The notes under the pieces: model-generated | The model's input: the letters and a program-made list of their open reading frames with translations, nothing else | What the model was told of the DNA's origin: nothing | The model's database searches: none | Part shown: positions 40,662 through 49,773 of the stretch, in pieces | How positions within the stretch are numbered: the stretch's first letter is position 1 | How the letters are laid out: each line of letters opens with the position of its first letter | Position numbers and translations under genes: made by a program | NCBI RefSeq assembly: GCF_022354825.1 | Contig: NZ_CP031168.1 | Location: 6,387,501 to 6,451,500 of the forward strand | Source: Paenibacillus sp. H1-7 | GTDB lineage: Bacteria; Bacillota; Bacilli; Paenibacillales; NBRC-103111 | Direction: 5' to 3' | Length of the DNA: 64,000 nucleotides

Positions 40662-42194
40662 TCAAGCTTTAACTTGCTCGGCATGCATAGCCTTTTGCTG
40701 CGATGCGGCAATTTCCATTTTTGCTTTTCCCATCAACAGCACGAACACGAGTCCGACAGCCGCCATAAACACCGTGCAGGCGAATACAAAGGCAATCGAA
40801 TCGGCCAAAGCGATGATCATCTTTTGCAGCTCCGGTCCCGGTATGGATGCTCTAACTTGAGGCTGCAGCAGCACCTGCGCATCGACAGGCTTTCCGGCTA
40901 GCTCGGAGCCGGGGAGCGATTCCGCCAAATTCGCTTTCAGAGCTGCGGCTTGAACCGCCCCGAACACGGTAACGCCAATGGCCGAGCCGATCGACCGGAA
41001 AAAGCTGACCAGCGAAGTCACAATCCCGCGCTGCTGCGGACCGATTTGGTGCAGCGCCGACATCGATGTAACCGGGAACGAGACCCCAACGCCGAGACCC
41101 ATCACAACCATATACAACGTAACGACCCAGCGCGGCGTAGTCACCGAAACCATGCTGAGAAGCAAGGTCGCGATAAGAAGCAAAGTGACCGATACGAGCA
41201 TAATATTCCGGTAGCTCGTTCTGCCGATAAACCTTCCGCCCAAGGTAGAGCTCGCTACTACTCCGAGCATCATCGGCGTTAATACTTGCCCGGCGCTAGT
41301 TGCCGAGCCCTCGAATACTCCCTGGATAAACAGGGGAATATAGGAGGCAGCGGCCATCATAATCGCGCCATACACCAGGCTTGCGCCCATGCTGGAGCTG
41401 AACAGCCGGTTGCGGAACAGCTGCAGCGGCACGACCGGAGCGGGAACCTTCGTCTCCACCCACAAGAACAAGACGAACAGGAGCACGAAGCCGCCGAACA
41501 ACCCGTAGCTTGGCAGCGAATTCCATGCAAACTCCTTGCCTCCGAGCTCCAAGGCGAACATCAGGCACAAGATGGCGCCGGCGAACGTAACCGTTCCGAG
41601 CCAGTCGATCTTCTGATTGCGGTTCGTAGGCAGTGCAGGATGATAGAACAAGGCGATAAGAGCAAAGGAGATAACGCCTAACGGCAGGTTAATGTAGAAA
41701 ATCCAGGTCCAATCCACATTATCCGTAAAATAAGCTCCTGCCAGCGGTCCCAGCACACTGGATATGCCGAAGACGGCGCCGAACAGCCCTTGCATTTTCC
41801 CCCGCTTCTCCGGAGGGAACAAGTCGAAAATAATCGTGAACGTAATAGGCATCAGCGCGCCTCCGCCGATCCCCTGAATCGCCCGGTAAATGATCAGCTC
41901 GAGCATGGACGACGACATGCCGCACAGCGCGGAGCCGATCATGAATACGCCGAGACCAAGCAGGAAAAACAGCTTTCTCCCGTACATATCGGACAATTTG
42001 CCGAAGATAGGCATCGATACGACGTTGGCGATCAAGTAGGCGGAGAACACCCATACGAATTTGTCCAAGCCGCCAAGCGTTCCGACGATGGTAGGCATCG
42101 CAGTCGATACGATGGTCTGATCGAGCGAGGCGAGCAGCAGTCCGAGCATCAAGCCCGCAATCGTCCAACGGACATTTGATTTTTTTGGTGGCAT
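40662..42194 (-). CDS. DHA2-family (EmrB/QacA-type) drug:H+ antiporter
   Basis: A 510-residue, 14-helix MFS exporter. The ATG at 42194 is chosen because GAGGGA lies eight bases upstream; upstream ATGs at 42215 and 42209 lack a site. DHA2 signatures are LASLDQTIVSTAMPTIVGTL (motif D1), GKLSDMYGRKLFFLLGLG (A), RAIQGIGGGALMPI (B) and GPLAGAYFTDNVDWTWIFYI (C, the antiporter motif). It is the first gene of a unit with padR, consistent with substrate-inducible multidrug efflux. Confidence 0.92.
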   Translation of the reverse strand: MPPKKSNVRWTIAGLMLGLLLASLDQTIVSTAMPTIVGTLGGLDKFVWVFSAYLIANVVSMPIFGKLSDMYGRKLFFLLGLGVFMIGSALCGMSSSMLELIIYRAIQGIGGGALMPITFTIIFDLFPPEKRGKMQGLFGAVFGISSVLGPLAGAYFTDNVDWTWIFYINLPLGVISFALIALFYHPALPTNRNQKIDWLGTVTFAGAILCLMFALELGGKEFAWNSLPSYGLFGGFVLLFVLFLWVETKVPAPVVPLQLFRNRLFSSSMGASLVYGAIMMAAASYIPLFIQGVFEGSATSAGQVLTPMMLGVVASSTLGGRFIGRTSYRNIMLVSVTLLLIATLLLSMVSVTTPRWVVTLYMVVMGLGVGVSFPVTSMSALHQIGPQQRGIVTSLVSFFRSIGSAIGVTVFGAVQAAALKANLAESLPGSELAGKPVDAQVLLQPQVRASIPGPELQKMIIALADSIAFVFACTVFMAAVGLVFVLLMGKAKMEIAASQQKAMHAEQVKA

Positions 42195-42233
42195 TAAGTC
42201 TTCCCTCATTTCCATGGTTTTGCTACACTAGAT

Positions 42234-42261
42234 ATTATATTCAAATTTGAATAGTATTCAA
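42234..42261 (-). promoter_or_regulatory. Promoter of the DHA2/padR unit with palindromic operator
   Basis: On the minus strand, TTGAAT (42256-42261) and TATAAT (42234-42239) are 16 bp apart. A perfect 16-bp palindrome TATTCAAATTTGAATA (42238-42253) fills the spacer and touches the -10 box. This is the ideal place for repressor binding; PadR is the obvious candidate. A second near-palindrome, GAATAGTATTC, overlaps it. Confidence 0.6.
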
Positions 42262-42463
42262 GTGATTTAACTATTTATTAATAAAACTATTTTGGCACTA
42301 AAGTAGTTTTTGTTTGCTCCCTCCCTTCAAGTATCATATAATGGTACTATATTGAGAAAAGGTTTTTATATTTTTTGTAAAGTTGATAAATATAATCTAT
42401 TTTATCGCGCTGTAAACCGTATGTATGAAACATATAACCCCTTTGGGAGAGGAGGGTCCGGTA

Positions 42464-43366
42464 TTGAATTTAAACCAATTGGAGACACTGCTTACCATTT
42501 CCAAAACCATGAGCTTTCGCAAAGCGGGAGAGGTTCTGAACCTTACGCAGCCCGCCGTATCGGCCCAGATCAAAAGCCTGGAGGACGAGTTCAAGACGGT
42601 GCTGGTCGACCGCAACCAGCCTGTGACACTGACCGATAGCGGAAGGGTATTCCTTGAGCATGCGGAGCTTATCCTGCAGACTGTTGAGGATTTGAAGCAG
42701 CGTCTCGCCGATTTGAACAGTACGCCGCAAGGGCATATCCACCTCGGAACGACAACTTCGATCGCCATTCAAATATTGCCGCGGGTACTATCGTATTTCC
42801 AAGATCAATTCCCGCTGATCAAAACGACCATCCATTCCATGACATCGTCGCAAATCATGCAAAACGTCGAGAACGGTAACATTGACATCGGCATTACGTA
42901 CCTGTTCGAAAAGCACCCTGCACTGGAATGCTCCGTGCTGTATTACGATACCTTCGAGCTCGTCGTTTCTCCGCAGCACCCGCTTAGCCGGTTTCAGCAT
43001 GTGCCTATCGAGAAGCTTCAGGACATTCCCCTGATCATGCTATCTCCCGAGACCGCAGGACGGCGATTCGTCGATCAAATATTCAAACAGCGGTTCCTTA
43101 CGCCGCAAATTGTCATGGAGCTGTCCAGCAGTGAGGAAGTGAAGCGGATGGTCGAGCTGAATCTGGGCGCCGCGATCATCTCCAAGATGTCCATTGCTAC
43201 TGAGCTAAGACTCGGTACCTTAAAGATGATTAAAGTAAACGAGCTGGAGAGCAGCCATCCCGTCGGCGTCGTGTACAAGTCGGGACGCTACTTGAGCTCC
43301 GCTTTGCATCAGTTTTTGCAGGATTTGAAAGGCATGCAGGAAACTCAATTTATCGGATCGGAGTGA
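42464..43366 (+). CDS. LysR-family transcriptional regulator
   Basis: A 300-residue LysR protein. The TTG at 42464 is taken as start since GAGGAGG stands eight bases upstream; the ATG at 42425 would put 13 extra residues before the conserved LNQLETLLTISKTMSFRKAG. The DNA-binding helix-turn-helix is AGEVLNLTQPAVSAQIKSLE. The effector domain (about 88-295) begins GHIHLGTTTSIAIQILPRVL. The ligand is unknown; the family includes CysL and CcpC. Its stop overlaps the start region of hisJ, so the two are cotranscribed. Confidence 0.87.
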   Translation: MNLNQLETLLTISKTMSFRKAGEVLNLTQPAVSAQIKSLEDEFKTVLVDRNQPVTLTDSGRVFLEHAELILQTVEDLKQRLADLNSTPQGHIHLGTTTSIAIQILPRVLSYFQDQFPLIKTTIHSMTSSQIMQNVENGNIDIGITYLFEKHPALECSVLYYDTFELVVSPQHPLSRFQHVPIEKLQDIPLIMLSPETAGRRFVDQIFKQRFLTPQIVMELSSSEEVKRMVELNLGAAIISKMSIATELRLGTLKMIKVNELESSHPVGVVYKSGRYLSSALHQFLQDLKGMQETQFIGSE

Positions 43367-43368
43367 TT

Positions 43369-44178
43369 ATGTTGAAATTCGATTTGCATACCCACCACGA
43401 GCGTTGCGGCCATGCATTGGGGACGATTCGCGACTATATTGAAGCCGGCATCCGCCATGGTCTGTCGGTGATCGGGATTTCCGATCACTCTCCTTATTTT
43501 GCAAGCGACGTTGACCGGGAGCAGCCGGGTATTGCCATGGCCAAGAGCGAATTCAGCCGTTATGTGGAGGAAGTGCTTAAGCTGAAACAGGAGTACAGCG
43601 GCAAAATCGATGTGCTGCTTGGCTGCGAGTCGGACTATTTTCCAGAGCATGCGGAAGTGTACCGCAAAATTTACGAGCAGTATCCCTTCGATTATTTGAT
43701 CGGTTCGGTCCATTTGTCCGGAGGCGTCAGCATTTTTAACAAAAAGCGCTGGAACGGCCTGACTGACGAGCAGAAGATCGAGCAAAAAGAGATGTATTAC
43801 GATTTGATTGCCCAATCCGCCCGCAGCGGCATGTTCCAAATTCTCGGCCACATTGATGCGATGCGCGGCTTCTACCCCGCCTTCTCCGATATTCCGACGG
43901 ATGCCGTCGACAAGACGCTGAAGGTGATCGCCGAGCAGGATGTCGCAATCGAGATCAATACATCAGGCAAGACGAAAGACTGCGGCGGATGGTATCCGAT
44001 CGACGCCGTTCTCGAACGAGCCAACCATTTCGGCGTCAAGGTGACCTTCGGCTCCGATGCCCACAAGCCTGAGCGCGTCGGTGACGACTGGGATTTGGTC
44101 AGCAAGCGGCTCAAAGAGATCGGCTTCAAAGAATGGGTTTATTTTAAGCAAAAAGAACGTCAAATCGTTCCGCTATAA
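43369..44178 (+). CDS. hisJ: Histidinol-phosphatase (PHP family)
   Basis: A 269-residue PHP-domain metal phosphatase that converts histidinol phosphate to histidinol. Metal motifs are DLHTHHERCGHA at the N-terminus, ISDHSPYF, the GCESDYF glutamate, the GSVHLSGG histidine, ILGHIDAMR and FGSDAHKPERVG. The ATG at 43369 has GGAG five bases upstream. It lies two bases after the LysR stop, an unusual pairing that places histidine synthesis away from the his operon. A terminator follows at 44188. Confidence 0.92.
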   Translation: MLKFDLHTHHERCGHALGTIRDYIEAGIRHGLSVIGISDHSPYFASDVDREQPGIAMAKSEFSRYVEEVLKLKQEYSGKIDVLLGCESDYFPEHAEVYRKIYEQYPFDYLIGSVHLSGGVSIFNKKRWNGLTDEQKIEQKEMYYDLIAQSARSGMFQILGHIDAMRGFYPAFSDIPTDAVDKTLKVIAEQDVAIEINTSGKTKDCGGWYPIDAVLERANHFGVKVTFGSDAHKPERVGDDWDLVSKRLKEIGFKEWVYFKQKERQIVPL

Positions 44179-44187
44179 ACGATGAGT

Positions 44188-44230
44188 ACGACGGCCTTTC
44201 CTTGGTTGGGAAGGTCGTTTTATTTTACGC
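44188..44230 (+). terminator. Intrinsic terminator of hisJ
   Basis: CGGCCTTTCC pairs with GGGAAGGTCG through a 6-base loop, followed by TTTTATTTT. Confidence 0.8.
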
Positions 44231-44280
44231 AAAAAAAGCCCGAACCCTTCTACAGATTAGATGTAGAGAGAATCGGACTT
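44231..44280 (-). terminator. Intrinsic terminator of glpK
   Basis: On the minus strand, AAGTCCGA plus CTACA pair with TGTAG plus TCGGGCTT, followed by seven T. Confidence 0.8.
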
Positions 44281-44344
44281 GGTTATGAGTAGTATGATGA
44301 CTATATGCCGTTTCTTTTACTTGACGACCTCTTGCTGCGGCCGA

Positions 44345-45835
44345 TTATGATTGAACCTGATAGGCAACGGCCCGCTTCCACCCGGCCATTTTCCGCTCAC
44401 GCTCATCATCGTCCCCGTGAGGGGTGAACGTGCTTCCATGCCCCTTCAGCTGCTCGATCTCGGACGTGTCCTTCCAGAAGCCAACAGCCAGACCGGCCAG
44501 CAGCGCTGCGCCCAACGCCGTTGTTTCAATGACCTGAGGACGGACGACAGGAACTCCCAGCAGATCGGCCTGAAACTGCATCAGGAAATTGTTCTTCACC
44601 GCGCCGCCGTCTACGCGCAGCTCACGCAGGTGAATGCCCGACTCCTCCTCCATCACATTCAGCACTTCCGCGCTCTGATAGGCGATCGATTCCAACGCCG
44701 CACGAACCAGATGCGCTTTGGACGAAGCTCTTGTCAGACCCGTGATCATACCGCGAGCATCAGGCTCCCAATAAGGGGTGCCCAGCCCGGTGAACGCCGG
44801 CACGAAATAGACGCCTTCGGTATGCTCGACCGAGGATGCCAGAGCATCGGTTTCCGCTGCATCCCGAATGAGCCCCATGCCGTCGCGCAGCCATTGCACG
44901 ACCGTTCCCGCATTGAAGACGCTGCCTTCCAGCGCATAGTACACTTTATCGTTAAGCTTCCATGCGATCGTCGTAATTAATCCTTTTTGCGATAGAACCG
45001 GCTTTTCTCCGGTTTGCTTCAGGACGAAGCACCCGGTTCCGTACGTATTTTTCGCCGTTCCTGCGGCAAAGCAGCCTTGACCGAACAGCGCCGCCTGCTG
45101 ATCTCCGGCAGCACCCGCGATGGGAATAGCCGCCGTTCCGTCACCGAGCAGGGTCGTATGTCCGTACACTTCACTGGACGAACGCACCTCCGGCAGCATC
45201 GCCTCCGGAACTTGGAACTCCTGCAAAATGTCCTGGTCCCATTGCACCGTATGAATATTGAGCAGCATCGTGCGGGAAGCGTTCGATACGTCCGTGACAT
45301 GACTTCGCCCCTCGGTCAGCTTCCAGATCAGCCAGCTGTCGATCGTGCCGAACAGCGCATCTCCCCGAGCCGCTTTCTCCCGGATCTCCGGATGGGCATC
45401 CAGTATCCATTTGAGCTTGGTTCCCGAAAAATAAGCGTCGACCACAAGCCCTGTCTTGCTTCGGATCTTGTCCTCCCAGCCCCGCTGCTTCAGATCGTCG
45501 CATATTGCGCTTGTTCTGCGGCATTGCCATACGATAGCCGGATGCAGCGGCTTGCCGGTTTGCTTGTCCCATACGACCGTCGTTTCCCGCTGGTTCGTAA
45601 TGCCGATTGCGGCAATATCGGACAGTGAAACCGATTGCACCGCTTGCCGCAATACGTCAAGCTGCGTTTGCCATATTTCCTCCGCGTCATGCTCCACCCA
45701 GCCGGATTGTGGAAAAAACTGGGTAAATTCCTTTTGCGCCGTATGGACTATCGTCCCCTGCTTATCGAACACGATAGCTCGGCAGCTGGTTGTTCCTTGA
45801 TCTATAGCAACGACATAACGGGGTTCATTGTTCAT
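44345..45835 (-). CDS. glpK: Glycerol kinase
   Basis: A 496-residue enzyme of normal length that phosphorylates glycerol to sn-glycerol 3-phosphate. FGGY motifs are intact: AIDQGTTSCRAIVFD at the N-terminus, NQRETTVVWD, GDQQAALFGQGC, NTYGTGCF and ELRVDGGAVKNNFLMQFQAD. The residue phosphorylated by HPr in many Gram-positive enzymes (His, about six residues before the VPIAG motif) is absent; the segment here reads LLGDGTAAIPIAGAAGDQQ. GAGGAG precedes the ATG. It is divergent from glpD. No glpF is adjacent. Confidence 0.96.
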   Translation of the reverse strand: MNNEPRYVVAIDQGTTSCRAIVFDKQGTIVHTAQKEFTQFFPQSGWVEHDAEEIWQTQLDVLRQAVQSVSLSDIAAIGITNQRETTVVWDKQTGKPLHPAIVWQCRRTSAICDDLKQRGWEDKIRSKTGLVVDAYFSGTKLKWILDAHPEIREKAARGDALFGTIDSWLIWKLTEGRSHVTDVSNASRTMLLNIHTVQWDQDILQEFQVPEAMLPEVRSSSEVYGHTTLLGDGTAAIPIAGAAGDQQAALFGQGCFAAGTAKNTYGTGCFVLKQTGEKPVLSQKGLITTIAWKLNDKVYYALEGSVFNAGTVVQWLRDGMGLIRDAAETDALASSVEHTEGVYFVPAFTGLGTPYWEPDARGMITGLTRASSKAHLVRAALESIAYQSAEVLNVMEEESGIHLRELRVDGGAVKNNFLMQFQADLLGVPVVRPQVIETTALGAALLAGLAVGFWKDTSEIEQLKGHGSTFTPHGDDDERERKMAGWKRAVAYQVQS

Positions 45836-45876
45836 GTATTTCTCCTCCTCGCCGCTTCCGGAAACTCCGTAACAGT

Positions 45877-45926
45877 ATAAACCGTTTTCAAGTTGAAATC
45901 TAACACAGGAACATTTTCTCTGTCAA
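45877..45926 (-). promoter_or_regulatory. glpK promoter and candidate cre site
   Basis: TTGACA (TGTCAA on plus, 45921-45926) and TTAGAT (ATCTAA on plus, 45898-45903) are 17 bp apart. Just downstream, TTGAAAACGGTTTAT (45877-45891 on plus, reverse) matches the CcpA cre consensus WTGNAANCGNWNNCW in 14 of 15 positions. The place, near or just after the transcription start, suits catabolite repression. There is no terminator leader on the glpK side. Confidence 0.6.
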
Positions 45927-45931
45927 CTATA

Positions 45932-45960
45932 TTGATTCTCAAGCTGTCTCATGATATGAT
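45932..45960 (+). promoter_or_regulatory. glpD sigma-A promoter
   Basis: TTGATT (45932-45937), 17-bp spacer, TATGAT (45955-45960). The transcript would start about 45967, leaving a leader of roughly 155 bases that contains a terminator. Confidence 0.7.
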
Positions 45961-45986
45961 ACGGTTAATTAACAAGTTAATAATTT

Positions 45987-46074
45987 GGTCAGAGATTAAG
46001 AGTAGACCGTAACATACTTTGCAGAAGGCTGGAATCAGCTTCTTCTATGCAAAGGCATGTTAGCGGTCTTTTTT
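45987..46074 (+). promoter_or_regulatory. GlpP-type antitermination leader of glpD
   Basis: A long intrinsic terminator is formed by AGACCGTAACAT...TTTGCA (from 46004) and TGCAAA...ATGTTAGCGGTCT (to 46068), with six or more T. Upstream GGTC (45987-45990) can pair with GACC (46005-46008), bases used by the terminator stem, so the two folds exclude each other. The B. subtilis glpD leader is controlled in this way by GlpP with glycerol 3-phosphate. A glpP gene lies convergent to glpD at 47811-48362. Confidence 0.75.
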
Positions 46075-46124
46075 GTTGCTTTGAACCTTTGAACCAATCA
46101 ACTAACCAAAAGGATGGATATCAC

Positions 46125-47789
46125 ATGACGACGAATTTTTCCGGAACGAACCGTTCGGAGCATAAACAAAGATTGTCTGCGCAGACGCTCGATCTGCTTG
46201 TCATTGGCGGAGGGATCACCGGGGCCGGGATAGCCCTCGACGCGAGGACGCGCGGTATGGATACAGGTCTCATCGAGATGCAGGATTTTGGCGCAGGAAC
46301 ATCGAGCCGTTCCACCAAGCTGATCCACGGCGGGCTGCGTTACCTGAAGCAGCTGGAATTCAAGCTGGTCGCCGAGGTCGGCAAGGAAAGAGCGATCGTC
46401 TACGAGAATGCTCCGCATGTGACGACGCCGGAATGGATGCTGCTCCCGATCATCGAGGGCGGCACGTACGGCAAGCTTGCCACTTCCGTCGGCTTGCTCG
46501 TATATGATTATTTGGCTGGAGTCCGCAGGCAGGAGCGCCGGATCATGCTGAATAAGGACAAAACGCTCACCATGGAGCCGCTGCTTCGCAAAGACAAGCT
46601 GAAAGGCGGCGGATATTACGTCGAATACCGCACGGATGATGCGCGCTTGACGATTGAAACGATGAAAGAAGCGGTGCGCCGCGGTGTGAAGGCTATCAAT
46701 TACGCCAAAGCGGAGGAGCTGCTGTACGAGGAAGGAAAGCTGGTGGGAGTGCGTGCGGTGGATCAGCTGAGCGGGGAGAGCTTCGAGATTCGCGCGAAAA
46801 AAATCGTCAACGCCGCCGGCCCATGGGTCGATACGATCCGGGAGATCGACGGCTCCAAGCAGGGCAAACGGCTTCATTTGACCAAAGGCGTCCATCTTGT
46901 GATCGACGGCCAACGGTTCCCGCTGAAGCAGGCGATCTACTTCGATACGCCGGACGGACGGATGGTGTTTGCGATTCCTCGCGACGGCAAAACCTATATC
47001 GGAACTACCGATACGAACTATAACGGAGATATTGCTCATCCGCGGATGACGCTGGAGGACCGTGACTATATTTTGCGCGCGGCGAACTTTATGTTCCCAA
47101 CCCTTCAGTTAGGCCCTAAGGATGTCGAGTCCAGCTGGTCGGGTCTGCGTCCGCTAATTCACGAAGACGGCAAATCGCCGTCCGAGCTCTCGCGGAAGGA
47201 TGAAATTTTTATCGCGCCATCGGGTCTCATTACCATCGCCGGCGGCAAATTGACCGGTTACCGGAAAATGGCCGAGCGTATCGTCAACCTCGTCGCAAAC
47301 CAGCTGGAGCAGCAGGGACATGCCGCCTACCCGGGATGCACGACAGATCAAATTAAGCTCTCCGGTGGCGATGTCGGCGGTTCGAGAGGGTTCAAGGAGT
47401 TCACCAAGCAAATGGTGCAGCAGGGAATGCGCTGCGGTTTGAAGGAAGCCGAAGCCGCCGTTCTCGTTCAGCGTTACGGCTCCAATGCGGGGCGTGTATT
47501 CGAGCTGTATCAGGCTCATCAAGAAGAAGCCAAGCAATACGGGATACCCGGAACATGGTTTGCGTCGCTGCTGTACGGCATCGAGGCCGAGATGGTATCG
47601 ACCCCGCTGGACTTTTTCATCCGCCGGACGGGCGCCCTGTACTTCGATATCGCTTCCGTTCAGAAGTGGAAGCAGCCCGTCATTGCCTATATGTCCCAGC
47701 TGTACGGCTGGACGGACGAAGAGATCCTGCGTCAAGCCCGCTTGCTGGAAATGCACATTCATGATGCGGTTCAGCCGCTGGAAGCTTAA
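46125..47789 (+). CDS. glpD: Glycerol-3-phosphate dehydrogenase, aerobic
   Basis: A 554-residue FAD flavoprotein at the inner face of the membrane. It oxidises sn-glycerol 3-phosphate to dihydroxyacetone phosphate and reduces menaquinone. The FAD-binding motif is LLVIGGGITGAGIALDARTR near residue 25. Other signatures are SSRSTKLIHGGLRYLKQLEF, VNAAGPWVD, KGVHLVIDG, IGTTDTNYNGD and GGKLTGYRKMA. The ATG at 46125 has AAAGGATGG upstream. The leader carries a GlpP-type terminator. Confidence 0.96.
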   Translation: MTTNFSGTNRSEHKQRLSAQTLDLLVIGGGITGAGIALDARTRGMDTGLIEMQDFGAGTSSRSTKLIHGGLRYLKQLEFKLVAEVGKERAIVYENAPHVTTPEWMLLPIIEGGTYGKLATSVGLLVYDYLAGVRRQERRIMLNKDKTLTMEPLLRKDKLKGGGYYVEYRTDDARLTIETMKEAVRRGVKAINYAKAEELLYEEGKLVGVRAVDQLSGESFEIRAKKIVNAAGPWVDTIREIDGSKQGKRLHLTKGVHLVIDGQRFPLKQAIYFDTPDGRMVFAIPRDGKTYIGTTDTNYNGDIAHPRMTLEDRDYILRAANFMFPTLQLGPKDVESSWSGLRPLIHEDGKSPSELSRKDEIFIAPSGLITIAGGKLTGYRKMAERIVNLVANQLEQQGHAAYPGCTTDQIKLSGGDVGGSRGFKEFTKQMVQQGMRCGLKEAEAAVLVQRYGSNAGRVFELYQAHQEEAKQYGIPGTWFASLLYGIEAEMVSTPLDFFIRRTGALYFDIASVQKWKQPVIAYMSQLYGWTDEEILRQARLLEMHIHDAVQPLEA

Positions 47790-47810
47790 TTGGCTGTCAT
47801 CCCATCCTGT

Positions 47811-48362
47811 TTAATAATGGCTCCATATATCCCGGCGGGAGGTCGTTACGGCGACCGCCCCCGCTTGGAGAGCCTGCTCCACCTCATCCACCGTACGAAT
47901 CAATCCGCCGGCCAAGATCGGTATGCCCAGCTGCTCCTTCATCTCCGCGATAATGTGAGGCATAACCCCCGGCAATACCTCGATAAAATCCGGCTTGACC
48001 TTCTCCGTCAGTTTATATGTCGTTTCCAATGCCGTCGTATCCAGCAGAAAATGGCGCTGTATCGCCAATACGTTATTTTTCTTGGCCGTGGCGATAGCGG
48101 CGCTTTTCGTTGAAATCACGCCGGCCGGCTTGATCGTCTGGCATAGAAACTCAATCGCGTATTCGTCATTTTTCAAGCCGTGGATTAAATCCGCATGGAT
48201 CAGCATCTTCTTCTGGCTGCTTCTTGCCAGCTGAACGATATTCATCAATTGCGAAATATGGATATCCAGCAGCACCAAATATTGAAACTGGCTCTTCAGC
48301 AGCAGCTCCAAATCGCGCATTTTGCGGACTGCGGGAAGAACCCTCTGACCGTAAAAGCTCAT
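47811..48362 (-). CDS. glpP: Glycerol-3-phosphate-responsive antiterminator
   Basis: A 183-residue TIM-barrel-like RNA-binding protein that, with glycerol 3-phosphate, prevents termination in glp leaders. Family features are RVLPAVRKMRDLELLLKSQF, LDIHISQL, LIHADLIHGLKNDEYAIEFL, GVISTKSAAIATAKKN, PDFIEVLPGVMPHII and IPILAGGLIRTVDEVEQALQ. GGGGGAAGG precedes the ATG at 48362. It lies 39 bp downstream of the sensor kinase gene on the same strand and 21 bp from the convergent glpD stop. Confidence 0.93.
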   Translation of the reverse strand: MSFYGQRVLPAVRKMRDLELLLKSQFQYLVLLDIHISQLMNIVQLARSSQKKMLIHADLIHGLKNDEYAIEFLCQTIKPAGVISTKSAAIATAKKNNVLAIQRHFLLDTTALETTYKLTEKVKPDFIEVLPGVMPHIIAEMKEQLGIPILAGGLIRTVDEVEQALQAGAVAVTTSRRDIWSHY

Positions 48363-48401
48363 TACACCTTCCCCCTTCTTGTCTATGACATTCACATTCG
48401 C

Positions 48402-49772
48402 TCATCCGAGCTGCTGCTCCAACGACTTGTACACGTTCGGGATCGTCACCTTGAACACCGAGCCGCTGCCCAGCTTGCTGGATACTTCAATCTTCCCTTC
48501 ATGCGCTTCCACGAGCGCTTTGACAATGCTTAACCCCAAACCGACGCCTCCGCTGAAGCGCGAGCGCGATTTGTCTACTCGGTACAGCCGGTTGAACACG
48601 TACGGCAGGTCCGCAGCACCGATGCCTATTCCTGTATCCTCACAATAGATAATAGTGGAATCTATCGTCCAGTCGACGCCGATGGTCACTTTGCCGCCTT
48701 CATTCGTATATTTAATCGCGTTCGATACGATGTTGGAAATAACCTGAATCATTTTATCCCTGTCTACCTCAGCATAGCACGGAGCATTCGTGGGCATGAA
48801 TTGCAGCTTGACTCCTTTGCTTTTGGCCATCTGCTGAAAATTGCGGAATACGTTCTGCGCGAGCTGAACCATGTTGACACGCCGGATATGAATTGTAAAT
48901 CGGGCCGCTTCGGCTTCCGACAGCTTTTCCATATCGTTCATCAACCGGGTCAGGCGGATCAGCTCATCATAAATTTGCTGCAGCCATTCCATATCGACTT
49001 CGTAAATGCCGTCAATCATCGCCTCCAGCTGGGATAGCATGGATGTAAGCGGCGTACGCAGCTCATGAGTCAAGTCCTCCATCAGATGATGGCGCCAATC
49101 CTCCTGCTTTTTCAGCTCTCTGGACAGCTCATTCAGCGTGAGAGCGAGCCCTCTCACTTCTTCCGGCCCTTTGACTGCAGCTTGTACTTCCCAGTTGCCT
49201 AGACGGATTTTATTGGCTGTTTCCTGCAGCCTGTGCAGGTGAGTTGACAAGAGACGCGCCACGAAGAAGCTGACGATGATGGAAATCAGAATGAGAATTC
49301 CGTAAAGATACGCGGAGCGCTTATGCATCATTTCCTGGTAAGCTATTACGTTCGGATCGTTCTGATTGACCGTTTTCAAATAGCCGACTCTTAACGTGCC
49401 CCGCATTTCCCCTTTGGCCACAACGGGATATTCTTGAATAATGAGGTCCTTTTCATTTTGCACGCGGCTGAACATATCGAACCATACATTAAACCGGTCT
49501 TCCTGGTAACGGACGAGGATGCCGTATAGCGTCGCTCTTCGGGTCAACCACGATTTTTGGTCCGTATTGTAAGGTCCAACAGACAAATCTTCGTTTCGCA
49601 TATCGTCGATCAGCTTGTAAGCGGTTACCTTCAACTGATCCTGCTGATACCGGTCGAATACATTTTGCCAATTGAAATTGTATCCGTACGCTATAACGGA
49701 AATAATAAGCAGGAAGCAGCTTTGAAGCGTAATAAATAAAATGACATTCATTTTGCGGAATACTCGGATCAT
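48402..49772 (-). CDS. Sensor histidine kinase
   Basis: A 456-residue kinase. Membrane helices lie at about 9-31 and 153-175 and enclose a 120-residue external sensor domain of no clear family. HAMP (about 176-225) and HisKA follow; His236 in MEDLTHELRTPLTSM is the phosphorylation site. The ATPase has NIVSNAIKYTNEGGKV (N box), EDTGIGIGAADLPYVFNRLY (G1/F) and GGVGLGLSIVKALVE (G2). It starts one base after the response regulator stop, so the two form a pair. The signal is unknown. Confidence 0.92.
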   Translation of the reverse strand: MIRVFRKMNVILFITLQSCFLLIISVIAYGYNFNWQNVFDRYQQDQLKVTAYKLIDDMRNEDLSVGPYNTDQKSWLTRRATLYGILVRYQEDRFNVWFDMFSRVQNEKDLIIQEYPVVAKGEMRGTLRVGYLKTVNQNDPNVIAYQEMMHKRSAYLYGILILISIIVSFFVARLLSTHLHRLQETANKIRLGNWEVQAAVKGPEEVRGLALTLNELSRELKKQEDWRHHLMEDLTHELRTPLTSMLSQLEAMIDGIYEVDMEWLQQIYDELIRLTRLMNDMEKLSEAEAARFTIHIRRVNMVQLAQNVFRNFQQMAKSKGVKLQFMPTNAPCYAEVDRDKMIQVISNIVSNAIKYTNEGGKVTIGVDWTIDSTIIYCEDTGIGIGAADLPYVFNRLYRVDKSRSRFSGGVGLGLSIVKALVEAHEGKIEVSSKLGSGSVFKVTIPNVYKSLEQQLG

Positions 49773-49773
49773 A

